Source: Phenylobacterium sp. CCH9-H3 (lineage in GTDB: Bacteria; Pseudomonadota; Alphaproteobacteria; Caulobacterales; Caulobacteraceae). From it: a stretch of 64,000 bases of DNA. Positions 51,079 through 60,737 of the stretch are shown in pieces. Position numbers and translations under genes: made by a program. The first letter of the stretch is position 1. Every line of letters starts with the position of its first letter. The notes beneath the pieces were generated by a model. That model searched no databases, was not told the origin of the DNA, and saw nothing but the letters and a program-made list of their open reading frames with translations. The stretch is taken from contig NZ_LSJI01000171.1 of assembly GCF_001557235.1 (NCBI RefSeq), positions 1 through 64,000 of the forward strand, written 5' to 3'.

Positions 51079-52280
51079 CACGCAGCCCTCCGAAAGACGA
51101 CGCTTGAACCCACCGGCAACGGGCCGCCGGTGCACATGGCGAGCTCGGCGCCCGGCACCTGCATGTCGGCCTCGCCGCGCAGTTGGCGGACCGCCTGGAC
51201 GATGTGGTTCATGCCGTGGACGTAGCCTTCCGACAGGTGCCCGCCGCCGGTATTGATCGGCAGACTGCCGCCGAGTTTCAGCGCGCCCGACGCAGCCAGC
51301 GGCCCGCCCTCGCCTTTGGCGCAGAAGCCGTAGGCCTCAAGCTGCAGGATCACGCTGATCGTGAAGCAGTCATAGATCTGGGCGCAGTCCATCTCGTGCG
51401 GCCCGACCCCCGCGCGGCGCCAAAGCTCGGCGCCCGCCTGGCGGCCGCCCAGTTCGGTGATGTCGTCACGGGTGACGGCCGGGAACATCATGCCCGCCCG
51501 GTGGTCGCGTGGTGCGCCGCCCGCCACGGCGCGGATCAGCACCGGCGGCTTGGGCAGGTCCTTGGCGCGCTCGGCCGTCGTGATCACGACAGCGCAAGCG
51601 CCGTCGCTCTCCAGGCAGTAGTCGAAGAGCCGCAGCGGCGAGGAAATCATCCGCGAGGCCAGATAGTCGTCCAGGCTCAGCGGACGGCCCGCCATCTGCG
51701 CGTGCGGCGTCCTGTTGGCGTGCTCGCGGCAGGTCATGGCCACGGCCGCGAGTTGCTCGGGCGTGGTGCCGTAGTCCAGCATGTGCCGCCGGGCCATCAG
51801 CGCAAAGGTCTGCCCCGCCGTCTGCAGGCCGTAGGGCAGGAAGAACTCGTCGTAGCTGCCGAAGCCGCCGACCACTTCCGAGCTCATGCGGCTCGTGCCG
51901 GCGCCCAGGCGCGACTCCGAGCGGCCGTTCAGCGACCGGAAGGCCAGGACGGCTTTGGCCTGGCCCGAGAGCACCGCGCCCATGGCCACGCCCATCATCA
52001 TGCAGGGCGCCACGCCGCCGGGCCCGGTGTCGGCCCAGTAGTGCAGATCCTTCATGCCCAGTGAGGCGGCCAGGCTGTAGGGCCGCACCGTGTCCTGTTC
52101 GCAGCGCACGATGCCGTCGATGTCGTCGACGGTCAGGCCGGCGTCCGCGATGGCCTTCAGCGACGCCTCCGTCGCCAGCGACAGCACCCCGCGACCAGAG
52201 TCGCGGCTGAACTCGGTCTGGCCGATTCCGACCACCGCGGCCTTGTCCCGACCCGCAAAGCTGAGCTCGTCGTCGATCAT
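51078..52280 (-). CDS. Thiolase-like (SCP-x type) acyl-CoA enzyme
   Basis: A 400-residue thiolase-fold protein starting at MIDDELSFAG. The start AAVVGIGQTEFSRDSGR, the central LESDGACAVVITT and the C-terminal NTGGGHLSEGYVHGMNHI fit the lipid-transfer/SCP-x group. The typical thiolase nucleophile Cys segment is not conventional here (GPGGVAPCMMMG). Together with the DUF35 partner it probably cleaves a beta-keto or beta-hydroxy acyl-CoA (retro-Claisen or retro-aldol). It is coupled to the CaiB-type genes upstream by ATGA. Confidence 0.87.
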   Translation of the reverse strand: MIDDELSFAGRDKAAVVGIGQTEFSRDSGRGVLSLATEASLKAIADAGLTVDDIDGIVRCEQDTVRPYSLAASLGMKDLHYWADTGPGGVAPCMMMGVAMGAVLSGQAKAVLAFRSLNGRSESRLGAGTSRMSSEVVGGFGSYDEFFLPYGLQTAGQTFALMARRHMLDYGTTPEQLAAVAMTCREHANRTPHAQMAGRPLSLDDYLASRMISSPLRLFDYCLESDGACAVVITTAERAKDLPKPPVLIRAVAGGAPRDHRAGMMFPAVTRDDITELGGRQAGAELWRRAGVGPHEMDCAQIYDCFTISVILQLEAYGFCAKGEGGPLAASGALKLGGSLPINTGGGHLSEGYVHGMNHIVQAVRQLRGEADMQVPGAELAMCTGGPLPVGSSVVFRRAA

Positions 52281-53473
52281 TCGGCGGCCTCCCTGGCGAA
52301 CACCTCGGAATTGTGCTGGCCCAGGTTCGGCGCTGCGGTGCGCGCCACCTCGCCGAAGGACGAGAAGCGATAGATCGCCCCCGGATAGGCCACCTTCCCC
52401 AGTCCCTCGTGCTCGACGTCGACGAAGAAGCCGCGCGCCTGCAGATGCTCGTCGTCGAACAGGTCCTCGGGCGCATTCAGCACGCCGATCGGCAAGCCGG
52501 CTGCCTGGCCGTCGCGATAGGCCTCGTGACTGTCCTGGACGAGGAAGAAGCACTCGACCAGTTCCTGCACCTCGTGGAAGTGCGCCTGCCGGTAGGCGAC
52601 GTCGCTGAACTCCGGCTCGGTGAGCTGCACGGCCATGTCCTTCGAGGCCATCCAGTCCACCAGGGCGTTCCACGCCTTGGGCTCGGACAGGATCAGGGCG
52701 AAATAGACGTAGCGTCCGTCGGCGCAGCGGAAGAGCGCCGGCTGCGTCGGCGACGGCTGGGCGTGGCGGCAGGTCTGCCGGTGCACATGCACCCGCGGAT
52801 AGAACCAGTATGGATTCGCCAGCTCGACGTTGACGGCGCAGGCCTCGTGCATCGAGACGTCCAGGAGTTGGCCGCGGCCGGTCTTCTGGCGCTCCAGAAG
52901 CGCGAGCATCAGCCCGATCTGCGCGAAACTGGCGGCCGAGTGATAACCCTGGTTGCCGCCGGGCCGGATCGGCGGGATCGAATGGTCGTCGTAGCCGCAG
53001 CTGTTCAGCGGCCCGCCCGCCGCCAGCGCGACCAGATCGGACGACTTGTAGTCCACCCAGGGGCCCGTCAGGCCGAACGGTGTCACCGACAGCACGATCA
53101 GCTTCGGATGCGCGTCGCTGATGGCCTGCAGGTCCAGTCCCGCCGCCTTCAGCGCGGCTGGCTGCAGCGTCGAGACGAAGACGTCGGCGTCGGCCAGCAG
53201 CCGCCACAGCGCCGCCCGACCGTCGGGCGTGGCCAGGTCGGCCGTCACGCTCTTCTTGTTCGAGTTGTAGAACCAGAAGCTCAGGCTGGTGTCCGGCCCG
53301 GCCCGGCCCTTGGCGAACGGACCGACGCGGCGGGTCGGCGCCCCTTCCGGCGGCTCAAGCTTGACCACCTCGGCGCCCATCTGGGCCATCAGCAGTCCGG
53401 TGAATTCGCCGCCGATGTCGTTGGCGACCTCGACGACTTTCAGACCGGACAGGGGATGCGGCGTCTGGGCCAT
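52277..53473 (-). CDS. CaiB/BaiF-type CoA-transferase (second of two)
   Basis: A 398-residue class III CoA-transferase. LSGLKVVEVANDIGGEFTGLLMAQMGAEVVKLEPP is the usual opening and LLDVSMHEACAVNVELANPY a typical central part. It swaps CoA between carboxylic acids without ATP. It follows the other family member after 2 bp, so the pair may form a heterodimer. It shares little detailed sequence with that neighbour, so they are probably not a recent duplication. It precedes the thiolase-like gene with a 4-bp overlap. Confidence 0.88.
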   Translation of the reverse strand: MAQTPHPLSGLKVVEVANDIGGEFTGLLMAQMGAEVVKLEPPEGAPTRRVGPFAKGRAGPDTSLSFWFYNSNKKSVTADLATPDGRAALWRLLADADVFVSTLQPAALKAAGLDLQAISDAHPKLIVLSVTPFGLTGPWVDYKSSDLVALAAGGPLNSCGYDDHSIPPIRPGGNQGYHSAASFAQIGLMLALLERQKTGRGQLLDVSMHEACAVNVELANPYWFYPRVHVHRQTCRHAQPSPTQPALFRCADGRYVYFALILSEPKAWNALVDWMASKDMAVQLTEPEFSDVAYRQAHFHEVQELVECFFLVQDSHEAYRDGQAAGLPIGVLNAPEDLFDDEHLQARGFFVDVEHEGLGKVAYPGAIYRFSSFGEVARTAAPNLGQHNSEVFAREAAE

Positions 53474-53475
53474 GA

Positions 53476-54792
53476 TCAGATCGCTCCCTCGGCGGCTAGG
53501 TCCTGGTATTCGTCCTCCGAAAGGCCCAGGAGGCCCTTGAAGACGTGGGCGTTGTCCTCGCCAAGCAGCGGCCCCGAGCGCCAATTCTCCTGCACCGTCT
53601 GGGAGAACTTGATCGGCGTGCCCTCGAACCGCGCCTCGCCGATCACCGGGTGATCCATTTCGAAGAACAGGCCGCGGCTGGCGATCTGCGGGTCGTGGTC
53701 GTTGGTGTCCTCCGCGGACTGCACGGCTCCCGCAGGCACACCGACGGCCTGCAACCGATGCATCAACTCGTGGCGGTCCTGGTTCGCCGTCCAGCCGCCG
53801 ACCAGCGCGTCCAGCGCGTCCTGGTTGGCGAATCGCGCCGCCTGCGTCGCAAACCGCGCCTCGGCGGCCCAGGCCGGCCCGCCCATCACCGAGACCAGCC
53901 CGCGCCATTCGTCGTCGTCGAACACCGCGATGGCGATCCAGCGATCGTCGCCGCGGCATGGATAAACCCCGTGCGGCGCGGCGTCGGGATGCTCGAGCCG
54001 GTTGCCCGTCGGAAAGGTCCCATCCCTCGTGGAGCGGCCGTTCACCGACACGTCCAGCAGGATCGGGCCCAGCAGGTTGATGCCGGCCTCCACGGCCGAG
54101 ACATCGATCTCGGCGCCCTGGCCGGTGTTGTTGCGATGATAGATCGCCGTCAGCAGGGCCGAGGCGTTGAAGAAGGCCGCCTCGTTGTCCATGTACGACA
54201 GCCCCCAGCCGGAGGGCTCCTCGCCCGGCAGGCCCGAGACGTACGAGAGTCCGCAGACCGCCTGCACGACGGGGCCGTAGCTCTTGTACTCGGCGTGCGG
54301 CCCGCTGTGCCCGAAGCCGCTCATGCGGGCGTAGATCACGTTGGGCGACAGCGCGTTCAGCCGCTCGTAGGTGAGCCCCCAGCGCTCCATCACGCCCGGC
54401 GCGAAGTTCTCGGTCACGACGCTGGAGGACGCGATCAGCCGTTCGGCCAGCGCCTTGCCCTTCGGGCTGCGCATATTGATCGTCACGCCCAGCTTGTTGC
54501 GGTTGTAGTTGTTGAACAGGCCGCCCTTGTTCGGGTCGGGATTGGCGTCCTCCTCGCCGTAGGTCCGCGCCTCGCCCTTGTAGATCGGCAGGCGCCTCGG
54601 CATGTCGAGCCGGTTGCGGTCCTCGATCCGGATCACCTCGGCGCCGAAGTCGGCCAGCAGGCGCGTCGCGCAGGCGCCCACGCCCATCCAACAGAAGTCG
54701 GCCACACGGACGCCCGCCAGAGGGCCGCGCCGCACGCCCGGCGTGCGGCTTGCGGCCGAGCCGGCCAACTCGGGACGCACGGTGCTCAGCAT
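53476..54792 (-). CDS. CaiB/BaiF-type CoA-transferase (first of two)
   Basis: A 438-residue class III CoA-transferase. LAGVRVADFCWMGVGACATRLLADFGAEVIRIED opens the fold; NNYNRNKLGVTINMRSPKGK and IDVSAVEAGINLLGPI are further family segments. It is the first gene of the six-gene minus-strand operon that runs to the acyl-CoA ligase. About 60-100 bp upstream lie operator C and a promoter with TTGACA-N16-CATAAT. It is longer than its partner because of an N-terminal extension of about 25 residues. Confidence 0.88.
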   Translation of the reverse strand: MLSTVRPELAGSAASRTPGVRRGPLAGVRVADFCWMGVGACATRLLADFGAEVIRIEDRNRLDMPRRLPIYKGEARTYGEEDANPDPNKGGLFNNYNRNKLGVTINMRSPKGKALAERLIASSSVVTENFAPGVMERWGLTYERLNALSPNVIYARMSGFGHSGPHAEYKSYGPVVQAVCGLSYVSGLPGEEPSGWGLSYMDNEAAFFNASALLTAIYHRNNTGQGAEIDVSAVEAGINLLGPILLDVSVNGRSTRDGTFPTGNRLEHPDAAPHGVYPCRGDDRWIAIAVFDDDEWRGLVSVMGGPAWAAEARFATQAARFANQDALDALVGGWTANQDRHELMHRLQAVGVPAGAVQSAEDTNDHDPQIASRGLFFEMDHPVIGEARFEGTPIKFSQTVQENWRSGPLLGEDNAHVFKGLLGLSEDEYQDLAAEGAI

Positions 54793-54847
54793 GCAAACTC
54801 AGCGCCTATCGGCGCGCTCCCTGCCGATCGGTTCTCAAGGCCGATCT

Positions 54848-54887
54848 GTGATAATCATCATTATGATCTCCTGTTGATGCATGTCAA
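54848..54887 (-). promoter_or_regulatory. Island operator C with promoter, before the CaiB operon
   Basis: TGAT-A-ATCA (54849-54857) and ATCAT-T-ATGAT (54857-54867) are perfect palindromes sharing a base. On the minus strand TTGACA (complement of 54882-54887) and CATAAT (complement of 54860-54865) are 16 bp apart, so the operator covers the -10. Binding here should repress the operon and possibly also affects the GntR gene on the other strand. Confidence 0.6.
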
Positions 54888-54911
54888 ACGCGATCGCACG
54901 CATCCATGTTG

Positions 54912-54919
54912 ATGATCAT
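54912..54919 (+). promoter_or_regulatory. Island operator D, before the second GntR gene
   Basis: ATGATCAT is a perfect 8-bp palindrome of the island type, within TTGATGATCATTATGG, 118 bp before the GntR start used here and 45 bp from operator C. It suits autoregulation. Confidence 0.45.
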
Positions 54920-55037
54920 TATGGACCTTCGGGGGGACGTGATGGCATCGCAGGGTTGCTTTGTGCCGGCGGGACTGCGAGCAAGACGGAATCCGCTGAA
55001 TATCCGGTCCGCTGCAGGCGGTGGGGGAAGGTCATCG

Positions 55038-55823
55038 ATGAGTTCGCGCCGTAAGGCCGCCGACGTCGCCAACGAGACACCGGATCTGCGCGGCGCGCGG
55101 CCGGTGTCGTACGAGCTGACGCGCCGTACGCTGAAAACCTCCGAGGTCGTGGCCCTGGAGATCGTCCGGGACATCGTCGCCAACAAGATGCAGCCCGGCG
55201 ATCGCCTGCCGCTGGAATCCGAGATGCTGGTCCAGTACCGCGTCAGCCGTTCGTCCCTGCGAGAGGCGCTGCGGCTGCTCGAGGTGCAGGGGCTCATCGG
55301 CATCCGGCCCGGCCCGGGCGCCGGCACCGTGGTCGGCCGCGTGCTGCCCGGCAACCTGGCGCGCACGCTCACGCTGCACCTTCACATGCTGGGCGCCAAC
55401 TACGACGAGCTGCTCGAGGCCTGGGTCGAGTCCGAACCTTTGCTGGCGCGGCTCGCCGCCCTCAATCCCGACCGGGAGAAGGTGAAGGCGGCGCTCAGCC
55501 CCTTCCTGGACGAAGGCCACGGCTGGGCGGTTCGCCAGGGCCTGCAGTTCCACGACATCGTCTCGGAGCTGGCCGAGAACCAGGTGCTGTCGCTGGCGCT
55601 GCGCTCCATCGGCTTCATCGTCACCGAGCAGGTGCTGACCAGCGCCGAACGGGGCGAGCTCGAACCGCAGATCGTTCACGACCACCGCGAGGTGGCCGAG
55701 GCGATCATGGCCGGCGACGGCGACCTCGCCGCCAACCGCATGCGCGAGCACATCCGGCATGCGGTCGAGGACTTCAAGGCGTACTGGCCCATGAAGGTCG
55801 GCGAGAAGGTGCAGTGGCGCTGA
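55038..55823 (+). CDS. GntR-family regulator with FCD domain (second of two)
   Basis: A 261-residue regulator. ATG 55038 lies 6 bases after GGGGGAAGG; ATG 54942 also has a ribosome site and would add 32 residues. The winged helix is PGDRLPLESEMLVQYRVSRSSLREALRLLEVQGLIGIRPG and the FCD domain follows, with QFHDIVSELAENQ and IVHDHREVAEAI as likely metal/carboxylate positions. It closely parallels the regulator at 45566. Operators C and D lie directly upstream. Probable repressor of the island, released by a CoA-pathway acid. Confidence 0.87.
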   Translation: MSSRRKAADVANETPDLRGARPVSYELTRRTLKTSEVVALEIVRDIVANKMQPGDRLPLESEMLVQYRVSRSSLREALRLLEVQGLIGIRPGPGAGTVVGRVLPGNLARTLTLHLHMLGANYDELLEAWVESEPLLARLAALNPDREKVKAALSPFLDEGHGWAVRQGLQFHDIVSELAENQVLSLALRSIGFIVTEQVLTSAERGELEPQIVHDHREVAEAIMAGDGDLAANRMREHIRHAVEDFKAYWPMKVGEKVQWR

Positions 55824-55824
55824 G

Positions 55825-57126
55825 CTAGGCCCGCGCCGGTTCGCCCACAGCTGACGCCTCCCCGGCGCCCAGCTCGCGGACGAGGTGCTGGCCCGAGCGG
55901 AAGAAGCAGGCGCCGGCGACCATGCACATCCCCATGCTCGAGAGGATGGCGTAGCGCAGCGCGTCGACCCCGAAGCTGGGCTGCAGCGCGTCGCTGATCA
56001 TCCCGGTCATCAGGGGGCCCAGGCTCAGGCCCAGGACGTTCACGATCAGCACCAGCATGGCCGACGTGAACGCGCGCATCCGAGCCGTCACGAGCATCTG
56101 GGCCGTGGCCACGATGGGCGCGAACCAGACGTTCAGCAGGACGGCCTGCAAGACCCCCAGGGCCATGGACGTCGCCGTGTCATCCACCAGGTAGACCCCG
56201 ATCGACACCGGCAGCAGCAAGGCCGAGCACAGCGCCGGCAACCACATGTACCAGCGCCGGTCGGCGCGCCCAAGCCGGTCGGCCAGCCAGCCGCCGACGA
56301 ACTGCCCCAGCCCGCCGCCGAGGCCGATGGCCAGCGCCAGGAACAGGGCGACCTGCCCGATCGGCATCTGGTGCACCCGCCCAAAAAACGGCGCGTTCCA
56401 GTTGTGGGCGGCGAACACGACGAAGGCGTGCGCCGCGCCGCCGGCGGCCAGGAACCGGAAGGCCCGGCTGCCCCACAGGATGCTCAGCGCTTCGCGGAGC
56501 GGCACCTGGACGCGGCCGTCCCCGGGCTCGTCGAAGCGGCCGCGCTCAGGCTCCTTCATCGTCAGAACCAGGGGCGCCAGGGCGACGCCGGCGATCCCGA
56601 ACAGCAGGAACGCCTCACGCCAGCTCAGCGCCTGGGTGATCCAGCCGCCGGCCGCGAAACCCAGCATGGTGCCGAAGGGATTGGACAGCCCCCAGAGCGC
56701 GAGGGCCGTCGCCCGCTGCCGAAGCGGATAGTAGTCGGCGATCATGGAGTGGCTCGCGGGCACGCAGCCGGCCTCGCCGAACGCCACGCCCATGCGCAGC
56801 GTCACCAGGGTCGCGAAGTTGTTGGCCAAGCCACAGGCCGCCGTGGCCGCGCTCCAGATGGCGAGCGCCGCGGCGATCAGCTTCTTGCGGTTCCAGACGT
56901 CGGCCAAGCGCGCGATCGGCAGGGCCATAGTCGTGTAGAGGATGGCGAACGACAGCCCCGTCAACGCGCCCAACTGCGTGTCGGACAGCCCCAGGTCCGC
57001 CTTCAGCGGCTCCTGGAGGATCGAGATGATCGAGCGATCGATGTAGTTGAACAGGGCCACGACGAAGAGCATGGCCAGGCCGTAGCGGCTGGCGAAGACG
57101 TCGCGGCGGGGATCGGCCTGGGCCAT
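55825..57126 (-). CDS. MFS transporter (spinster-like)
   Basis: A 433-residue inner-membrane protein with twelve predicted helices. Recognisable parts: FNYIDRSIISILQEPLKADLGLSDTQLG, the loop LADVWNRKK between TM2 and TM3, and LRMGVAFGEAGCVPASHSMI. This spinster-like group is common beside catabolic genes in sphingomonad/caulobacter genomes. It likely imports the substrate after the TonB receptor, whose gene lies 50 bp upstream on the same strand. It converges with the GntR gene, the stops being one base apart. Confidence 0.88.
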   Translation of the reverse strand: MAQADPRRDVFASRYGLAMLFVVALFNYIDRSIISILQEPLKADLGLSDTQLGALTGLSFAILYTTMALPIARLADVWNRKKLIAAALAIWSAATAACGLANNFATLVTLRMGVAFGEAGCVPASHSMIADYYPLRQRATALALWGLSNPFGTMLGFAAGGWITQALSWREAFLLFGIAGVALAPLVLTMKEPERGRFDEPGDGRVQVPLREALSILWGSRAFRFLAAGGAAHAFVVFAAHNWNAPFFGRVHQMPIGQVALFLALAIGLGGGLGQFVGGWLADRLGRADRRWYMWLPALCSALLLPVSIGVYLVDDTATSMALGVLQAVLLNVWFAPIVATAQMLVTARMRAFTSAMLVLIVNVLGLSLGPLMTGMISDALQPSFGVDALRYAILSSMGMCMVAGACFFRSGQHLVRELGAGEASAVGEPARA

Positions 57127-57176
57127 GGGCTACCTGGAAAGGCCCGGCGCCATGGGGCGCCGGGGCCGAAGCGAGA

Positions 57177-59441
57177 CTATTCGAACCGGTAGGTGAAGGT
57201 CATGCCGATCTGGCGCGGTGGATTGATCACGCCGCGGTCGACCTCCAGCGCGGCGTTCTCCTGCGGCGTCAGGAAGTAGAAGCCGTAGTTGGCCGGGGCC
57301 GGCATGCTCCAGCGGTTGAGCACGTTGCGCGCCCACACCTGCAGCTTCCAGGAGCCTTCGGCCGGCGTATAGGTGGCCGACAGGTTGATGAAGTCCTTGC
57401 GCGCGGTGTGGCGCACGCCGATCGGCTGGGCGCGCAGCGGCGAAACCTGGAACGAGCTCGCCCACTGGTCGTCGGCGTGCAGGTTGAGCGTGCCCATCTC
57501 ACCGAGGTCCAGCTCGTAGTTGACGTAGATCTTCAGGTCGTTCTTGGGCGTGAACGGCACGGGGTTCCCCGAGCAGTCGACGCCCGTGGCGGTGCAGCCG
57601 CGGAACGACGAGTAGGTGGCGTCGGTGTAGGCGTAGTTGATCCCGATCTGCAGGTTCTCGATCGGCGAGGCCACGGTCTCGACCTCGACGCCCTTCACCA
57701 GGATGCCGCCGGCGTTGGTGTCGTTGAGCACGCCGTTCACCAGGGTGCGGACCTGCACGTTCTTGGTCTTGGCGCGATAGGCCGCGAGGTTGAACACCAG
57801 GCGGTTGTCGAGCAGCCGAAGCTTCGTACCCACCTCGTAGCTGGTGCTGTTTTCGGGCTCCAGCGGGGTCACTGCGGCCAGGGGTGTGGTGCTGGTCAGC
57901 GACCAGCCGCCGCCCTTGAAGCCCGTCGACACCGAGCCGTAGATCAACGCGCCGTCCATCGGCGTGAATTCGAGGATCGCGCGCGGCGTGAACTTCTTCC
58001 AGGACTTCTCGAACTGGACGTCGAAGGGGGCGCCATAGGCCCAGGTCCGGGCCGTGTGGTTGGTGTAGCCCTTCTTCTTCTCGTAGGTGTACCGGCCGCC
58101 GGCGGTGAACGCGAGCTGATCGGTGATGTGGTACTTGAGCTCGGCGTAGGGCGCGATGCTCAGCACGTGGTTGTCGCCCACCACTACGGCGTCCTGCCGC
58201 TGGCCGGCGGTGAAGATCGACAGGCGCGACTGCGGGATGGTCCCGTTGAAGCCGAAGGTGATCGCCTTCTTCAGGTTCTCGAAGCTGTAGTAGACGCCCG
58301 TGATGTACTCGAGCTTCCGACCCGCCGGCGACGTGAGCCGCAGCTCCTGGCTGAACTGCCATTCGTTGCTGCGGTTGATGCTGGGCCGGTTCAGGGCCAG
58401 CGGGCTGGAGTCCCCGTCGTCCTCGTAGAGCGAGTCCAGGGTGCGGTAGCTGGTCAGCGACGTAATCGTGCCGATCGGCTGCTCCCAGTCGGCGCGCAAT
58501 TGGGTGGCGACGATATCGCGCCGCGTCTGGCCATCTACGTCGTGGGAGATCTCCCACGGCTTCTGGACACCGCCCAGACTGTTCACCAGCGAGCCCTGCC
58601 CGAAAGACTGGTATCCCGAGGCGTACATGTTCTCGTGGTTGAACTGCACCAGCGCGGTGAGCCGCAAGTCCTCGTTCACCTGCCACAGCAGCGTCGAGCG
58701 GATCGCGTAGCTCTGCTGGTCGCTCACGTTGTGACCGGTGGTCCGGTTGAACATGTAGCCGTCGTTGTTCTTGACGCTGTAGGCCAGCCGCGCGGCGACG
58801 CTCTCGCTGATCGGCAGGTTCACGAAGCCCTGGGTTTCGAAGCCCGACTGGTCGTGCCGGCCATAGGTGCTGAGCGTGGCGTTGACCTCGCCGTAGGCGC
58901 CGTCGCCCAGCGTCGGCTTGTTGCTGGTGATCTGCAGCGCGCCCCCGACCACGTTACGGCCGAAGGTGGTGCCCTGTGGCCCGCGCAGGATGGCGATCTG
59001 CTGGACGTCGAAGAAGTCCGCGTCGAACGAAGCCAGCGTGCCGTAGTAAATGTCGTCCGCGAAGATCGCGACCGGCAGTTCCAGGTGCGGGGAGTCGTTG
59101 GTCGTGGTCTGGCCGCGCACCTGCAGGTTGGCGGTGCTCTGGCCCTTGGTGGAGACGAACGTCGCGCCGGGCACCATGGCCGGTATGTCGACGAAGTTGG
59201 TGACCCGCTCGGTCTTGGCCTGCTCGCCCGTGATGGCGGTCACCGCGATCGGCACCTTGCTGAGTCGCTCCTCGCGACGAGTGGCGGTGACGATCACCTC
59301 GCTGACCTGCGCGTTGTCGGCCGCCGGCGCGGTGTCCGCGGCCTGGGCCGGCGCGGCGAGGAACGCCGTTCCGGCAAGCAGCGCCGCCGCAGCGGCGTAC
59401 TGCATGAGCTTCGGCTTCCGAGACGCTGTGCGCATCGACAT
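57177..59441 (-). CDS. TonB-dependent outer-membrane receptor of the catabolic island
   Basis: A 754-residue receptor. The start at MSMRTASRK follows GGGGGAGGAAG and gives a signal peptide ending in APAQA. The TonB-box region VSEVIVTATRREE is followed by the plug (IAILRGPQGTTFGRNVVGGALQI) and a barrel ending in FTYRFE. This type is common for hydrophobic catabolic substrates. Operator E and a TTGACA-N16-CATGAT promoter lie upstream. Together with the MFS gene downstream it forms the uptake unit of the island. Confidence 0.9.
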   Translation of the reverse strand: MSMRTASRKPKLMQYAAAAALLAGTAFLAAPAQAADTAPAADNAQVSEVIVTATRREERLSKVPIAVTAITGEQAKTERVTNFVDIPAMVPGATFVSTKGQSTANLQVRGQTTTNDSPHLELPVAIFADDIYYGTLASFDADFFDVQQIAILRGPQGTTFGRNVVGGALQITSNKPTLGDGAYGEVNATLSTYGRHDQSGFETQGFVNLPISESVAARLAYSVKNNDGYMFNRTTGHNVSDQQSYAIRSTLLWQVNEDLRLTALVQFNHENMYASGYQSFGQGSLVNSLGGVQKPWEISHDVDGQTRRDIVATQLRADWEQPIGTITSLTSYRTLDSLYEDDGDSSPLALNRPSINRSNEWQFSQELRLTSPAGRKLEYITGVYYSFENLKKAITFGFNGTIPQSRLSIFTAGQRQDAVVVGDNHVLSIAPYAELKYHITDQLAFTAGGRYTYEKKKGYTNHTARTWAYGAPFDVQFEKSWKKFTPRAILEFTPMDGALIYGSVSTGFKGGGWSLTSTTPLAAVTPLEPENSTSYEVGTKLRLLDNRLVFNLAAYRAKTKNVQVRTLVNGVLNDTNAGGILVKGVEVETVASPIENLQIGINYAYTDATYSSFRGCTATGVDCSGNPVPFTPKNDLKIYVNYELDLGEMGTLNLHADDQWASSFQVSPLRAQPIGVRHTARKDFINLSATYTPAEGSWKLQVWARNVLNRWSMPAPANYGFYFLTPQENAALEVDRGVINPPRQIGMTFTYRFE

Positions 59442-59610
59442 CGATCTTCCTCCCCCTCTGGCCGACCGGGCGATCGGCGTTTTGTTCAGGGAAGGCGCAC
59501 GTCAGCAGGCCGCGCTCGCCTCTTCGGCAAACCGGCGTCTGGCCCCGACTCGTACGTGGAGGGCCCCGACGTCTCTTCCCTGTCCGGCCGGTTGATCCGA
59601 CCAATTAGGG

Positions 59611-59641
59611 ATGATCATGATGATGATCATCCGAATGTCAA
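59611..59641 (-). promoter_or_regulatory. Island operator E with promoter, before the TonB receptor
   Basis: Two ATGATCAT palindromes (59611-59618 and 59623-59630) are separated by GATG. On the minus strand TTGACA (complement of 59636-59641) and CATGAT (complement of 59614-59619) are 16 bp apart, so the repeats fill the spacer and -10. Layout is the same as in operators C and F. Confidence 0.62.
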
Positions 59642-59691
59642 TCATGCAGCGTGGATCGCAAGGCGTATTCCGCCGTCGAAACCTCCTCAGG

Positions 59692-60717
59692 TCAGGAGTT
59701 CGCCACCTTGAGTAGCTGCTTGCCCACGTTGCGACCTTCGAACAGGCGCATCAGGGCGGCGGGCGCGTTTTCGAAGCCGTCCACGATGTCGGGACGCGCG
59801 ACGATACGCCCGCTGCGCAGCCATTCCGTCAGCCGCGCGTCGGCCTCCGGATAGTCGCGCTCGTACTGGGGCATCAGGAAACCCTGGATCGTCGCGCCCG
59901 TGAAGACGACGTTGAAGTAGTTGCGAGGGCCTTCGGGCATCTGCGGGCTGCGCGGGTCGAAGTTGTAGCGTGAGATGCCGCCGCAGATGACCACGCGGGC
60001 CCGCAGCGCAAGCCGCGCCAGCACGTCGTTCAGCAACTCGCCGCCGATATTGTCGAAGAAGATGTCCACGCCGGCGGGCGCAAGCTCGCGCAGGCGGGGC
60101 TTCACCTTTTCGCTCTTGTAGTCGATGGCCGCGTCGAACCCGAGCTCGCCGGTCAGCCAGGCGCACTTCTGGGGCCCGCCGGCGATGCCGATCACACGGC
60201 ACCCCGCGATCTTGCCCAGCTGTCCCACCAGAGAGCCCGTGGCGCCCGCCGCGCCCGAGATCACCAGCGTGTCCCCGGCCACCGGCCGGCCCACCTTCAT
60301 CAGCGCCAGGTACGCCGTGCGCCCAGTGCCGCCGAGGACACTCAGCACCGCCTCGTCCGACACGCCGTGCGGCGCCTTGTCGAGCCGGCTCGCCGGCACG
60401 GTGGCCAGTTCCTGCCATCCCAGGTGGCCGTAGACGGTGTCACCGGGGGCATAGTCCGGATGGGCCGACTCGACCACGACGCCGACGCCCGAGCCGGGCA
60501 TCACACCGCCGATCTCCACCGGATCCATGTAGCTGGCGGCGTTCTCCATCCAGCTCTTCTGCGCCGGATCGAAACCCAGGCACCGGGTCCGGACAAGCAC
60601 CTCGCCAGCGCGGGGCGCCACGACCGGAACCCGGGCGAGTTGGAAATCGCCGTCGACCAGCGGACGCCCGACGGGACGGGCGGCCACCTGCCATTGGCGT
60701 TGGACCTGAGCGCTCAT
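59692..60717 (-). CDS. NADP-dependent medium-chain reductase
   Basis: A 341-residue zinc-free MDR protein starting at MSAQVQRQW. CLGFDPAQKSWM, the cofactor motif SGAAGATGSLVGQLGKI and FFDNIGGELLNDVL fit the leukotriene-B4 dehydrogenase/CurA-like group, which reduces or oxidises enone double bonds with NADPH. It is the last gene of the operon from the amidohydrolase (63799), 20 bp after the APH-like gene. Confidence 0.87.
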   Translation of the reverse strand: MSAQVQRQWQVAARPVGRPLVDGDFQLARVPVVAPRAGEVLVRTRCLGFDPAQKSWMENAASYMDPVEIGGVMPGSGVGVVVESAHPDYAPGDTVYGHLGWQELATVPASRLDKAPHGVSDEAVLSVLGGTGRTAYLALMKVGRPVAGDTLVISGAAGATGSLVGQLGKIAGCRVIGIAGGPQKCAWLTGELGFDAAIDYKSEKVKPRLRELAPAGVDIFFDNIGGELLNDVLARLALRARVVICGGISRYNFDPRSPQMPEGPRNYFNVVFTGATIQGFLMPQYERDYPEADARLTEWLRSGRIVARPDIVDGFENAPAALMRLFEGRNVGKQLLKVANS

Positions 60718-60737
60718 GGCTTTTCCCTTTTTGTGGA

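Noticed and set aside
57408..59711. 767-codon plus-strand open frame
   Set aside because: Antisense of the island TonB receptor and its promoter; same biased composition.
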